NCBI GenBank assembly: GCA_017517325.1
Contig: JAFWZW010000010.1
Span: 186,001-250,000, forward strand
Direction of reading: 5' to 3'
DNA length: 64,000 nt
Source of the DNA: Clostridia bacterium
GTDB lineage: Bacteria > Bacillota > Clostridia > Oscillospirales > SIG627
In this document: in pieces, positions 28,148 to 36,382 of the stretch
How the letters are laid out: each line of letters begins with the position of its first letter
Position numbering within the stretch: the first letter of the stretch is position 1
Position numbers and translations under genes: made by a program
Notes under the pieces: model-generated
Told to the model about the DNA's origin: nothing
The model's database searches: none
Seen by the model: the letters and a program-made list of their open reading frames with translations, nothing else

Positions 28148-28933
28148 ATGAATACCGCCACAGAGCTTTTCCCTTCTATTTATCGTATCACCTTCCCCTA
28201 TAAGGATATTTTCACCACCGTCTCCGTCATTCGCACCCCCAAGGGGTATGCGGTGGTGGATCTTGCCTCTTATGATGAGGATATGGATCAGATCCTCTTC
28301 CCCGCCCTTGAGGCTCTCGGGGTAACGGAAGAAAGCCTGGCCTTTGCCGTCATCACCCACAACCATCTGGATCACGCAGGGGGAGTTGGCAGATTCCTTG
28401 AAAAATTCCCCAATACCACCATCGTAACCGGCTCTGAAAAGCTGATGAAAAAATATCCCGACGCCCATTTTCAGGAAGCCAAAGAGGGTGATATCATTCT
28501 GGATACCCTTCAGGTGGTTATGATCCCCGGTCACACCAAGGATGCCCTTGCCGTTCTGGATACCCGTTCCGGCACTTTGGTCTGCGGTGACTGCCTCCAG
28601 CAGTTCGGTATCTTCGGCTCAGGCAAATGGGGCTCCAACATCCGCTTCCCCGCTTTACATCTGGAAGCCATCCAAAAACTGCGCACCCTTCCCATTGAAG
28701 GGATCCTTTCCGCTCACGATTTTCATCCCGTAGGCTTTATGGCAACGAATAAGGCTGAGGTCACCGCCTTTTTAGATGCTTGCGTAGATTCCCTGAATCG
28801 CATCCGCGGCCATCTGGAAGCCAACCTCTCCCTGACCGATGAGGAGCTGGAAGCAAGCTACAACGCCCCCGCTACCCTCCCCACCGTGGGCTCTCACGTG
28901 TTCGCCGCTATCCGCGAGGATTTTGGCCTTTGA
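28148..28933 (+). CDS. MBL-fold metallo-hydrolase
   Basis: 261 aa. The metal-binding motif is VITHNHLDHAGGVG (HxHxDH, about 74-83), with IPGHTKDALAVLD and LVCGDCLQQFG (Asp ligand) and a late AHDFHPVG His. The metallo-beta-lactamase fold with two metals is clear, but the substrate (lactone, thioester or phosphoester) is not. It starts 9 nt after tyrS with AAGGAG and ends the operon. Confidence 0.85.
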   Translation: MNTATELFPSIYRITFPYKDIFTTVSVIRTPKGYAVVDLASYDEDMDQILFPALEALGVTEESLAFAVITHNHLDHAGGVGRFLEKFPNTTIVTGSEKLMKKYPDAHFQEAKEGDIILDTLQVVMIPGHTKDALAVLDTRSGTLVCGDCLQQFGIFGSGKWGSNIRFPALHLEAIQKLRTLPIEGILSAHDFHPVGFMATNKAEVTAFLDACVDSLNRIRGHLEANLSLTDEELEASYNAPATLPTVGSHVFAAIREDFGL

Positions 28934-28942
28934 TCTTCAAAC

Positions 28943-29035
28943 AAAAAAGACAGCCATAAAGACTGCCCTCTAAAGACCGTTTTTAAGCTCGTTTTCCTCG
29001 CCCGCCTTGATGCCCCACAGGCTGCCATCAAGGCG
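28943..29035 (-). ncRNA. Candidate small structured transcript, minus strand (unidentified)
   Basis: Between two terminators the minus strand holds a perfect 10-bp stem, CGCCTTGATG / CATCAAGGCG (29003-29012 with 29026-29035), and 60 nt later a 7-bp hairpin with two G-U pairs (28949-28955 with 28961-28967) ending in six Ts (28948-28943): a weak terminator. A TATAAC box at 29041-29046 could be a -10, but no -35 is convincing. I match it to no known RNA family. Low confidence that it is transcribed. Confidence 0.3.
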
Positions 29036-29051
29036 TAAGGGTTATAGAGAT

Positions 29052-29086
29052 AAAAAGGAAGCACGAAATTTTCGTGCTTCCTTTTT
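29052..29086. terminator. Strong bidirectional terminator
   Basis: A 16-bp perfect stem AAAAAGGAAGCACGAA / TTCGTGCTTCCTTTTT with a 3-nt loop. It ends the long plus-strand operon and the dockerin gene (minus, stop at 29098). Confidence 0.88.
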
Positions 29087-29097
29087 TCGTCTCATCA

Positions 29098-29778
29098 TCA
29101 ATTCAAAGGATAACGGGTCTCTCCCAAAAGAGCGTGGTAAAGGAGATAGATGGCGTCGTCGGAATCCACCTTGCCGCTGCCGTTGAAATCACAGTTTTGA
29201 TTGATAGGGTAGCGGGTCTCTCCCAAAAGGGCGTGGTAAAGGAGATAGATGGCGTCGTCGGAATCCACCTTGCCGTTCCCATTGGTATCTCCCTTCAAGG
29301 GGCCGGAAATGGCGATCTTGCCGGTCGCGGGAGCAAATTCATTCTTCACTTGCATCACGTCGTAGGAGGAAAGAACCCTAACGTTCACCGTTGCCTCTTC
29401 GCAGGTGGTGGTACCCTTTGGGCGGAAGGTGAACTTGGCAATGGTGCCGGTATAGGTGTTGTTTTGGGCACCGAAATCTACCCAGGTGATGGGATAAGGG
29501 GAAGCGTAATCGGTATTCGGTGCGCTCACGCCCAAAGCGTCGGTGCACTCAACGGCCACCAGCTCCAAAGCGCTTGTGTCGTAGGTAATTTCGAGCTGAA
29601 GGGTGTTCAGCCCGGGGTTTTCTTCCAAAGAGAGGATCATATCAAAGGTCTCTCCACGAGCGGCTTCCCCCGAAGAAAGGGCGATCCTGCCGGTACCGGC
29701 GGCCCCTGCCGGGAGCCATAAAAGAGAAGCAGACAAAAGAAGTGCCACCGCAAGGATCGAGGTGAGCAATTTTTTCAT
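29098..29778 (-). CDS. Secreted cohesin-like plus dockerin protein
   Basis: 226 aa. Signal peptide 1-26 (MKKLLTSILAVALLLSAS, cleaved near AGAAG). Residues ~30-145 are a cohesin-like beta-sandwich (GETFDMILSLEENPGLNTLQ and ITYDTSALELVAVE). Residues ~160-226 form a type I dockerin: two calcium-loop repeats, GDTNGNGKVDSDDAIYLLYH and CDFNGSGKVDSDDAIYLLYH, each followed by ALLGETRYP. Dockerins bind cohesins on scaffoldins or anchored proteins, so this small protein could be both receptor and plug. The two dockerin repeats are almost identical at DNA level. No catalytic domain is present. Confidence 0.8.
   Translation of the reverse strand: MKKLLTSILAVALLLSASLLWLPAGAAGTGRIALSSGEAARGETFDMILSLEENPGLNTLQLEITYDTSALELVAVECTDALGVSAPNTDYASPYPITWVDFGAQNNTYTGTIAKFTFRPKGTTTCEEATVNVRVLSSYDVMQVKNEFAPATGKIAISGPLKGDTNGNGKVDSDDAIYLLYHALLGETRYPINQNCDFNGSGKVDSDDAIYLLYHALLGETRYPLN
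29114..29275 (-). repeat. Near-identical direct repeats encoding the two dockerin loops
   Basis: 29114-29176 and 29213-29275 match at 62 of 63 bases (single A/G difference), offset 99 nt. This points to a recent internal duplication or conversion within the dockerin. Confidence 0.9.
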
Positions 29779-29816
29779 AGGTTTACTCCTTAATTTTTGA
29801 TTATAATTCTAATTTT

Positions 29817-29845
29817 AGTATATCATATTATTCTTTTTTTTGCAA
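29817..29845 (-). promoter_or_regulatory. Putative promoter of the cohesin-dockerin gene
   Basis: Minus strand TTGCAA (29840-29845), 17 nt, TATACT (29817-29822), about 35 nt upstream of the ATG; AAGGAG ribosome site present. Confidence 0.6.
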
Positions 29846-29871
29846 TATAGAATTTTTTTCACCTTTTCCAT

Positions 29872-29903
29872 AAAAAAACATCGCAGAAATGCGATGTTTT
29901 TTT
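29872..29903 (-). terminator. Terminator of the DUF4838 gene
   Basis: Stem AAAAAAACATCGC / GCGATGTTTTTTT around 29872-29903, immediately after the stop of the minus-strand gene; A/T-rich on both sides, so possibly bidirectional. Confidence 0.75.
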
Positions 29904-29907
29904 ATCT

Positions 29908-31857
29908 TTACCAAACGATCTCTTTGTTTGTGATCTTTTTCACGTGGCCTACAATGTGTCCCAAAAGGCCGTGATCGTAGTAGCGCTCGATGGCAACCTC
30001 GTATTTACCGAATTCATCCTTGAATCTCTGGGCGATCTCTTCTGCCTCGTAATTGTTACCCAAAGCCTTGGCGGTCATCAGTCTCCCCCAATGCTCCAGA
30101 TACTCGGCATAGTAGCCCAAAAGCTGCCAGGAAACGGTCTGAGGTCTGGTGGGCATAATGGCGTGAGCCTTGGAGAGCATTCTGGCGCGTGCCGCAAGCT
30201 CGGGAACCTTCACGAATTTAGCGGCATACTCGGGGTTATAGTACTTGCTCACCTTCAGGTCAACGCTACGCTCCCCTTCCATATAAGCAAATTCAAATAC
30301 CTTTTCCACACCCTCAAAGAGGGCCTTTACGTCCTTCCAGTCTTCGCCGTACACGTGGGTATAATAATCCTCCAGAACTGCGTCGTAATCACAATCACGG
30401 TTCATCAGGGTCTCTGCAAAAATATAAACGGGGAAGGCATTGGGGAAGCCGCTTCTCTGAGATCCGTCCTCCACGAAGCCGTCAAGACCCATATATTTCA
30501 GGCCGCGGATATCCTCGTAAATGCGGCGGGCAATGGCAAGGCTGCCAACGTCAAGATACTGATGTCTCCAGAAGTGATATTCGTAAGAGAAGCAGGGGCC
30601 GGGCCAGATCTTCTGCCATTCCTTCAGATAAGCGAAGTTCTCTTCGGTGGAAACGGGGGTCTCCCACTTGTTGTGAACGAAGGGCTTCACGGGCGGGGTC
30701 ACCGTATCTTCGGTAATACTGGAGGAATAAGAGCGGAAAATGGGCGCGTAAAGCAAGGAGAAACGTTGCGGATTCCGAATGGTGATCTCCTTGGGAGGCC
30801 AGAAGGTATCCACGTATACGATAAAGACGATTCTGGTATCCAAATTCCTGCGGGTCAATTCCTCGTCGATCTCGTTCATGATCATCAAATACCAATCGGA
30901 GGGGGTCTTCTTCAGGCATTCCTCGCACTCGCAGTGGTTGCGGGTACCGTCAGCCAGCCAAACGTGAACGTAATCCACGTGACCGGATTTCTCCGCATAA
31001 TCCGCTACCTCCCTGGCAATGGCGGTACGCACGTCGGGGCGGGACATACAAACGTTGGTGAAGATAGGCTTTTTACCATCCTGAAATTCACGCTTACCGT
31101 TGACCAAAGCCAAAACTTCTTTATCCTTGGGGGTAAAGGAATCCAGCACCTCCTGGGGGATCACGCCGTTGTTGGCGGGCAGGCCGAAGGGCTTAGTCAT
31201 CCAGCCGTGGCCGATATCATGGAACATCAGACCGCGCTTGGAAATCTCCGCCTCAATGGCAACCTTCCACTGACGGATCTGCTGATCGGAGACGGATTCG
31301 GGTGCACGGTTTGCTTCGTTGAATTTGTGATCGTAATAGCGGTTGTAGTAGCCGCGGGGAATGAACCACTCCATCATATAAACGTTCATTTCCAGCTTGG
31401 CGTAATAATCCGCCGCTTCCATCATACAAAGCTGGCTTTCACTTCCCTCGTTGCAGAAGCCGCGGAAGCGATGGTCGGGCAATTTGTGATATTTCACACC
31501 CTCGATCATCTTAACGGGCACAAAGTCACCGTCTACACCGGGGTAGAGCCAGCGGCAACCGTTTTCACGGAGCAAGCGGTAAACGGCGAACAAAACGCTT
31601 CTGGGGTTGGAGCCTGCAAGAATACCGCCCTTTTCGGTGGTATCCACATGGATCACGTCGTCAAGGGTCACGTCCTCCGCTTCATTGGGCAGACCGAAAT
31701 CCTCCAAAAGACCCAAACGAAAGCCCTCCTTTGCGTCGGGATCATAGTTGATCTCAACCTCGCCCTCCTCGGGCATCATCATACGAAGATATTTTTTCAG
31801 TTCCTCTGCCGCGTGATCAATTACGTGATTTGCACGTACTTTGTTGATTTGAAACAT
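29908..31857 (-). CDS. DUF4838 glycoside-hydrolase-like protein
   Basis: 649 aa, no signal peptide. The N-terminal ~120 residues (AAEELKKYLRMMMPEEGEVE, GGILAGSNPRSVLFAVYRLL) resemble the N-terminal domain of alpha-glucuronidases and related hexosaminidases. The centre looks like a TIM barrel (HVWLADGTRNHCECEECLKK, and FVEDGSQRSGFPNAF). The late part is helical. DUF4838 proteins cluster with glycan-degradation genes, but I know of no firm activity for this one. Own promoter and terminator. The run CECEEC could bind metal. Confidence 0.75.
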   Translation of the reverse strand: MFQINKVRANHVIDHAAEELKKYLRMMMPEEGEVEINYDPDAKEGFRLGLLEDFGLPNEAEDVTLDDVIHVDTTEKGGILAGSNPRSVLFAVYRLLRENGCRWLYPGVDGDFVPVKMIEGVKYHKLPDHRFRGFCNEGSESQLCMMEAADYYAKLEMNVYMMEWFIPRGYYNRYYDHKFNEANRAPESVSDQQIRQWKVAIEAEISKRGLMFHDIGHGWMTKPFGLPANNGVIPQEVLDSFTPKDKEVLALVNGKREFQDGKKPIFTNVCMSRPDVRTAIAREVADYAEKSGHVDYVHVWLADGTRNHCECEECLKKTPSDWYLMIMNEIDEELTRRNLDTRIVFIVYVDTFWPPKEITIRNPQRFSLLYAPIFRSYSSSITEDTVTPPVKPFVHNKWETPVSTEENFAYLKEWQKIWPGPCFSYEYHFWRHQYLDVGSLAIARRIYEDIRGLKYMGLDGFVEDGSQRSGFPNAFPVYIFAETLMNRDCDYDAVLEDYYTHVYGEDWKDVKALFEGVEKVFEFAYMEGERSVDLKVSKYYNPEYAAKFVKVPELAARARMLSKAHAIMPTRPQTVSWQLLGYYAEYLEHWGRLMTAKALGNNYEAEEIAQRFKDEFGKYEVAIERYYDHGLLGHIVGHVKKITNKEIVW

Positions 31858-31884
31858 CGGTATTCCTCCCTGTGCATTTTTATC

Positions 31885-31914
31885 ATCATACCACGAAAAT
31901 GGAGTTTATTTCAA
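31885..31914 (-). promoter_or_regulatory. Putative promoter of the DUF4838 gene
   Basis: Minus strand TTGAAA (31909-31914), 18 nt, TATGAT (31885-31890); the ATG is 28 nt downstream with GGGAGG. Confidence 0.55.
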
Positions 31915-31935
31915 TACATTTTTTACAGAAAAAGC

Positions 31936-31970
31936 AAAAAATACCGACTGCGTTTTCACACAGTCGGTAT
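31936..31970 (-). terminator. Terminator of the SGNH-like lipoprotein gene
   Basis: Perfect 10-bp stem ATACCGACTG / CAGTCGGTAT (31941-31950 with 31961-31970), then a T-run on the minus strand; 9 nt past the stop at 31979. Confidence 0.85.
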
Positions 31971-31978
31971 ACATCGCT

Positions 31979-33142
31979 TTATTTACCCAAAAGGTTCTTC
32001 AGATAAGGAACCAGAATGTCGGCGGATTTCTGATGATCGGCGCCGCTGGGGTAACGAACGGTCTCCTTACCGCCGGAACCGTTCTGGCCGTATTCCAGCT
32101 GAAGGGCGTAGACGTTGTCGTTTCTTATGGCGAGCGCCTGGATCTCGGAGGAACGGCGGGTGTAATACAAGGTGCCGTAGGTCCAGATCACGGGAATATC
32201 CTTACCGGCTTCTCCGTAGTAAGAACGGAGCTGCTGGATGAAGTCTTCTGCACTCTTGATAAAGTCAGCAAGGATAACCTTGGTGGAGTCGTCGTTACCT
32301 GCGTGGATGATGATGGCATCGGGAACGCGGGTGGGAGTGTAGAAATATTCCAGATCACGGTAGCCGTTGTGGTTGTTGTAAAGAAGGGGCAGGGTATAGC
32401 CGCCGCTCTTGGTGGAAAGACCAATCTGGCTGTGGGCAACTACGGAATAATCGGCATCCAAAGCCTGAGAGACAAGGTAAGGCAGAGCCGCGGTAAAGCT
32501 ACATTCCTTGGAAATGGTGGAAGAGCCTGCGGTGTTACCGAGGGCGCCGAAGCCGGTGAAATAACCGTCACCGATAAACTCCAGATACAGCTCCTTATCG
32601 GTTTGATCACTTTCCAGCACCTCACCGTTGAAGGAGAGAGCCACGATGTTGTTATAATTGTTGCGGTTGGTGTTCTGCTGGGTTTCCTTCAGCACCTTCA
32701 GGGTGTGGGTACCGGCAGTGAGGTTTGCAATCAGGGTTTCCTTGTTGCCGTTGCCAATAGTGATGGGGTCACCGTAAAGCTCACCGTCAACGTAAATAAG
32801 GTAGGTGCCTTCATAATTGAAACGGGTGTTCATCTTCACTTCCGTTCCCTCTTCGGGGACGTTGACCGTCAAAACGAAGCCACTGCCTACCCATTCCAGG
32901 GGAAGAAGACCGTTCTGAGCAAAGCCGGTTCTTTCACCGATGAGCGCCAGCTTGCCCTCCAGCTCCTTGATGGGGTAACGCTTAATGGTGGGAACGGGAA
33001 CGACGGGTGTCGTTTCCACAGCCTCTTCCGTGGTCACCGTTTCTGCAGTTTCCTCCATTGTCAAAGAGGATCCGCAGGATGCCAGAGGAAGAATCGTAGC
33101 AATCAGAAGAATACCTGCAATGATCAATCTTGTCAGTTTCAT
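31979..33142 (-). CDS. Lipoprotein with jelly-roll and SGNH-like domain (CE2-like layout)
   Basis: 387 aa from ATG 33142 (GAAAGGAGA at 7 nt). Lipobox LASC (Cys about 24), then a Thr/Glu linker. Residues ~60-195 form a beta-sandwich like the N-terminal jelly roll of CE2 acetyl esterases; residues ~200-387 resemble an SGNH hydrolase. However, block I reads LEFIGDGYFTGFGALG, where GDS would be expected: Gly stands in place of the nucleophilic Ser. Later blocks are IIIHAGNDDST and SGADHQKSADIL. It is surface-anchored and could be a carbohydrate esterase using an altered active site, or an inactive binding protein. Confidence 0.65.
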   Translation of the reverse strand: MKLTRLIIAGILLIATILPLASCGSSLTMEETAETVTTEEAVETTPVVPVPTIKRYPIKELEGKLALIGERTGFAQNGLLPLEWVGSGFVLTVNVPEEGTEVKMNTRFNYEGTYLIYVDGELYGDPITIGNGNKETLIANLTAGTHTLKVLKETQQNTNRNNYNNIVALSFNGEVLESDQTDKELYLEFIGDGYFTGFGALGNTAGSSTISKECSFTAALPYLVSQALDADYSVVAHSQIGLSTKSGGYTLPLLYNNHNGYRDLEYFYTPTRVPDAIIIHAGNDDSTKVILADFIKSAEDFIQQLRSYYGEAGKDIPVIWTYGTLYYTRRSSEIQALAIRNDNVYALQLEYGQNGSGGKETVRYPSGADHQKSADILVPYLKNLLGK

Positions 33143-33389
33143 GAAAAGTCTCCTTTCAAAAAACAATTCAGTCTTTAATACGATACAAAGGATGTCATAG
33201 TCTCCCCCGTATAATATGTTCATTATATTTTACCACGGGAAAATGTATCTGTAAAGAGGAAATTCCTCCATTTTTTATAGTTTTTTTTCGGCATATTCCC
33301 CAAAAAACGAAAAGGCAATTCTTTTTCTCCCTTACACCAAAGAAAAATACGCCTCATATTCTAACATTGGGAGCAAGAGAGGAGTTTTC

Positions 33390-33584
33390 ATGGAAACATT
33401 TATCGTTCGCTGCCCCTCCGTCACCTACGCCCAAAAAGGGCAAAAGGTTCTGGAAGAGAGGGGCCTTCGTTCCCGCCTGACCCGCATCGGCACCCACGGC
33501 TGCAGTTGGGGTCTGGAGATCAGCGCACCCGATCGGAGTGAGACCCTGCGCATTTTAGAGGCGGCAGGAGTCATTTTCGTCTGA
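33390..33584 (+). CDS. DUF3343 small protein (putative Se/S carrier-like)
   Basis: 64 aa. It starts METFIVRCPSVTYAQKGQKV and has the conserved Cys in THGCSWGLEI (about residue 38), matching the DUF3343 family, which is often annotated as a sulfur or selenium carrier. AGAGGAG precedes the ATG. It is followed 12 nt later by a cysteine-desulfurase-like enzyme, the neighbour expected if this protein accepts persulfide sulfur or selenium. selD, selA and yedF are not in the window. Confidence 0.75.
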   Translation: METFIVRCPSVTYAQKGQKVLEERGLRSRLTRIGTHGCSWGLEISAPDRSETLRILEAAGVIFV

Positions 33585-33596
33585 TCCGAAATCAAG

Positions 33597-34733
33597 ATGA
33601 TCTACCTTGACAACGCCGCCACCTCTTACCCGAAGCCGCCATCCGTTTACCGTGAGCTTGTCCGTCACATCACAGCTCCCATGGGCAATCCCGGAAGAAG
33701 CGGGCATCGGCTTTCCCGTGAGGCGGCCGGGCTCATATATCAAACCAGAGAGGTACTGGCAAGGCTTTGCGGTGTAAAGGATCCTACCGGGATCGTTCTC
33801 ACCTCAGGAGCTACCGCATCGCTGAATATGGCGATCCACGGCATCTGCCGCGGCTTTCACCGTCGCGGGATCCTGCCCCTTGCCGTTACCGACGTTTTTG
33901 AACACAATTCCGTTTTACGCCCCCTGTTCGCTTTGGAGCGTGAGGGCAGTCTGCGGCTGAAGATTCTTTCTCCGGAAGAGGATGGAAATCTGTCGGCCGG
34001 CCACCTTCTTTCTTTGGATCCCCAAATGGTAATCCTCACTTGTCGGAGCAACGTAACGGGGCATCATTTTCCCCTGCGGGAGACCCTTGAGACCCTGCGG
34101 CGCCGCGGGTGCGTGGTCATTGCAGACGGCGCACAGGCGGTAGGGAGCGAGCCCTGCTCTCCCGAAGCCTTCGGTGCCGATATTCTCTGCGCCCCGGGGC
34201 ACAAGGGGCTGATGGGGATCATGGGCGCAGGCTTTCTTGCCCTGCGCCCCGACTGCCCCTTTTTGCCGGAGCCTCTTTTTTCAGGGGGAAGCGGCAGTGC
34301 AAGTTTTGAAGAAGAAATGCCTCCCTTTCTGCCGGATCGGCTGGAGGCGGGTACCCCACCCCTTGCCGCCATTGCGGCTATGGGTATGGGCGCTTCCTTC
34401 GTTTTGCAAAAGGGAATAGAGACCATCGCCCACGGAGAGCGAGAGATGAAGCGCCTTCTTGCGGAGGGGCTCTCTGCCCTTCCCCAATATCGGATGTACG
34501 AGCCGGAATACCAAGCCGGCCCTCTGCTTTTCAATCACCGCCGCCTTACCCCTGAAGCGTTGGCGGATGCTCTGGAAAAGGAAGGGGTCCTCGTGCGGGC
34601 GGGGTATCACTGCGCACCCCTTGCCCACCGCTATCTGGGTACCGAGGAAACGGGCGCCGTGCGCCTTTCCCCGGGAGCCTTCACCACCCGCAATCAGATT
34701 CAAATAACCCTTTCCGTTTTGGGCAAATTATAA
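33597..34733 (+). CDS. Cysteine desulfurase-family PLP aminotransferase (class V)
   Basis: 378 aa. It opens IYLDNAATSYPKPPSVY; GATASLNMAI binds PLP phosphate; APGHKGLMGIMGAGFL contains the PLP lysine after His (about 203); the active-site Cys loop is VRAGYHCAPLAHRYLGT (about 338). Closest to the am_tr_V_EF2568-type cysteine desulfurase family. It would take sulfur (or selenium) from cysteine or selenocysteine. The pair with DUF3343 suggests a dedicated carrier. Confidence 0.88.
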   Translation: MIYLDNAATSYPKPPSVYRELVRHITAPMGNPGRSGHRLSREAAGLIYQTREVLARLCGVKDPTGIVLTSGATASLNMAIHGICRGFHRRGILPLAVTDVFEHNSVLRPLFALEREGSLRLKILSPEEDGNLSAGHLLSLDPQMVILTCRSNVTGHHFPLRETLETLRRRGCVVIADGAQAVGSEPCSPEAFGADILCAPGHKGLMGIMGAGFLALRPDCPFLPEPLFSGGSGSASFEEEMPPFLPDRLEAGTPPLAAIAAMGMGASFVLQKGIETIAHGEREMKRLLAEGLSALPQYRMYEPEYQAGPLLFNHRRLTPEALADALEKEGVLVRAGYHCAPLAHRYLGTEETGAVRLSPGAFTTRNQIQITLSVLGKL

Positions 34734-34765
34734 AAAGGTGTCCGACTTTCTGTCGGACACCTTTT
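34732..34765. terminator. Bidirectional terminator between the desulfurase and the NSS transporter
   Basis: 10-bp GC-rich stem GGTGTCCGAC / GTCGGACACC (34737-34746 with 34752-34761) flanked by A and T runs; serves converging genes. Confidence 0.88.
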
Positions 34766-34776
34766 CATTTCACTTT

Positions 34777-36282
34777 TTACGCTTCCTCGTCGGCGTTGGT
34801 ACCGCAAGCGGTATTTCGCAAAAAGACGAAGTACAGGATCACGCCAATGGCAAGAAGCCCGTAGGCGCAAAGGGTAATGCCAAGACCGTTGGAGGAGAAG
34901 ATCCGCAGCCCCTCTGCATTTTTGGGGAAGATCAGGTCGTACACACCGAAGATCTCAATGGCGGCAATAAGAAGCGGAGTCACGTATTTTACCATAACGG
35001 CAAAGATCGGCGCAAACCACCCCAGCTTTTGCCCGTCCTCCGCCATTTCGCCAAGGGCCTTTTTGGGCCCTAAGATCCAGCCGATGGTCACACAGCTGAA
35101 GAAGGCGCAAACGGGCATCAGAACGGTGTTGGTGATAATATCAAAGAGATCCAGCAGATTCTGGCCAAATACGGTAATGGCCCCTTCCTTGCCGCCCAGC
35201 ACCTGCCCCAAAGAGATCCCTACGGGAATGGAGACGGCAAAGCAGATCAGCGCCAGCACGGATACTGCCTTTTTTCTGGAAACGCGGAACTTCTGAATGA
35301 TGAACTGGCTGACCACCTCCAAAAGGGAGATCACCGAGGTCACCGCCGCGATCCCAACCATAGCAAAGAAGAAAAAGCTGATGATCTTTCCTACGGTGCC
35401 CAGATCCTCAAATACCAGCGGCAGGGTTTGGAACATAAGCCCCACCCCCTGAAAGGCGCCGGCAGAGGAGCCGTGGATCACGTTGTAGTGATAGACCGCA
35501 GGAAAAATAGCAAAGCCTGCCAAAAGGGCAACCGCCGTATCGCAAAGGCAGATCATAGCGGTGGATTTCACCAGATTGATCTCCTTGCCCGTATAAGAGC
35601 CGTAGGCGATCATAGCACCCATCCCCAAAGAAAGGGAATAAAACGCCTGACCCATAGCACTCAATATTCCGGTACCGGAAAGCTTGGAGAAATCAGGCTT
35701 CAGATAAAAGGTAAGCCCTTCCTTTACCCCTTCCCCCAAGGAAAGGGAAAAGATCGCCGTTGCCACCAGAATGAGAAAGAGCACGGGCATCAGCACCTTG
35801 GAGGCCGCCTCAATGCCGCCCTTGACACCTGCCATCACCACCACCAGCGCCATGCCGATGAAAACGGCGGTATAGATCACAACCGCAAGGCCGCTTCCCG
35901 CAAAGGGGATAAAGGTGCCCGCGTTGCCCGCAAAGGAATTAACGGTAAAGCGAACGGTATAACCACCTAAAACCGAATAGTAGCAAGCGATAAAGGCGGG
36001 GATCAAAACCGCCAGAACACCAAGCCAGCCCACGTTTTTCCCCACCTTTTTAAAGGCGCTGACGGGGTTTGCCTGTGCCCTGCGGCCAATGAAGATCTCA
36101 CACATCATGGTCACAACGCCGATGAGAAGCACGCAAGCAACGTAAACCAAAACAAATGCGGCACCGCCGTTATCGTGGGTCTTATAAGGGAAGCCCCAAA
36201 GGTTTCCAAGGCCCACCGCACTGCCTGCCGCCGCCAGCACGAATCCAATGCCGCTGGCAAAGCCGTTTTTCTTTTTATCCAT
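34777..36282 (-). CDS. Sodium-dependent (NSS/SNF) transporter
   Basis: 501 aa from ATG 36282, preceded by GGAAAGG; an ATG 18 nt earlier has weaker support. About 12 hydrophobic helices. TM1 has VLAAAGSAVGLGNLWGFPY, the family Na-binding signature, although the Arg usual after Trp (GNxWRFPY) is Gly here. Other family cues: GAMIAYGSYTGKEINLV (TM6 region) and FFFAMVGIAAVTSVISLLE. It is likely an amino-acid:Na symporter in the membrane. Substrate not readable. Confidence 0.9.
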   Translation of the reverse strand: MDKKKNGFASGIGFVLAAAGSAVGLGNLWGFPYKTHDNGGAAFVLVYVACVLLIGVVTMMCEIFIGRRAQANPVSAFKKVGKNVGWLGVLAVLIPAFIACYYSVLGGYTVRFTVNSFAGNAGTFIPFAGSGLAVVIYTAVFIGMALVVVMAGVKGGIEAASKVLMPVLFLILVATAIFSLSLGEGVKEGLTFYLKPDFSKLSGTGILSAMGQAFYSLSLGMGAMIAYGSYTGKEINLVKSTAMICLCDTAVALLAGFAIFPAVYHYNVIHGSSAGAFQGVGLMFQTLPLVFEDLGTVGKIISFFFFAMVGIAAVTSVISLLEVVSQFIIQKFRVSRKKAVSVLALICFAVSIPVGISLGQVLGGKEGAITVFGQNLLDLFDIITNTVLMPVCAFFSCVTIGWILGPKKALGEMAEDGQKLGWFAPIFAVMVKYVTPLLIAAIEIFGVYDLIFPKNAEGLRIFSSNGLGITLCAYGLLAIGVILYFVFLRNTACGTNADEEA

Positions 36283-36312
36283 TTTTTTATGCCTTTCCAA
36301 GAAATTCGCCTT

Positions 36313-36341
36313 ATTCTATCACAGTTTGCCCTGAAAAACAA
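36313..36341 (-). promoter_or_regulatory. Putative promoter of the NSS transporter
   Basis: Minus strand TTGTTT (36336-36341), 17 nt, TAGAAT (36313-36318), about 30 nt upstream of the start. Confidence 0.55.
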
Positions 36342-36382
36342 GGCAATTTTCCAAAAGGAAACAAAAAGGGCAAATATGATTC

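Noticed and set aside
29944..32241. 765-codon plus-strand frame opposite the DUF4838 gene
   Set aside because: Shadow of the minus-strand gene; no ribosome site, low-complexity His/Gly/Val-rich product, and it runs through a promoter and terminator.
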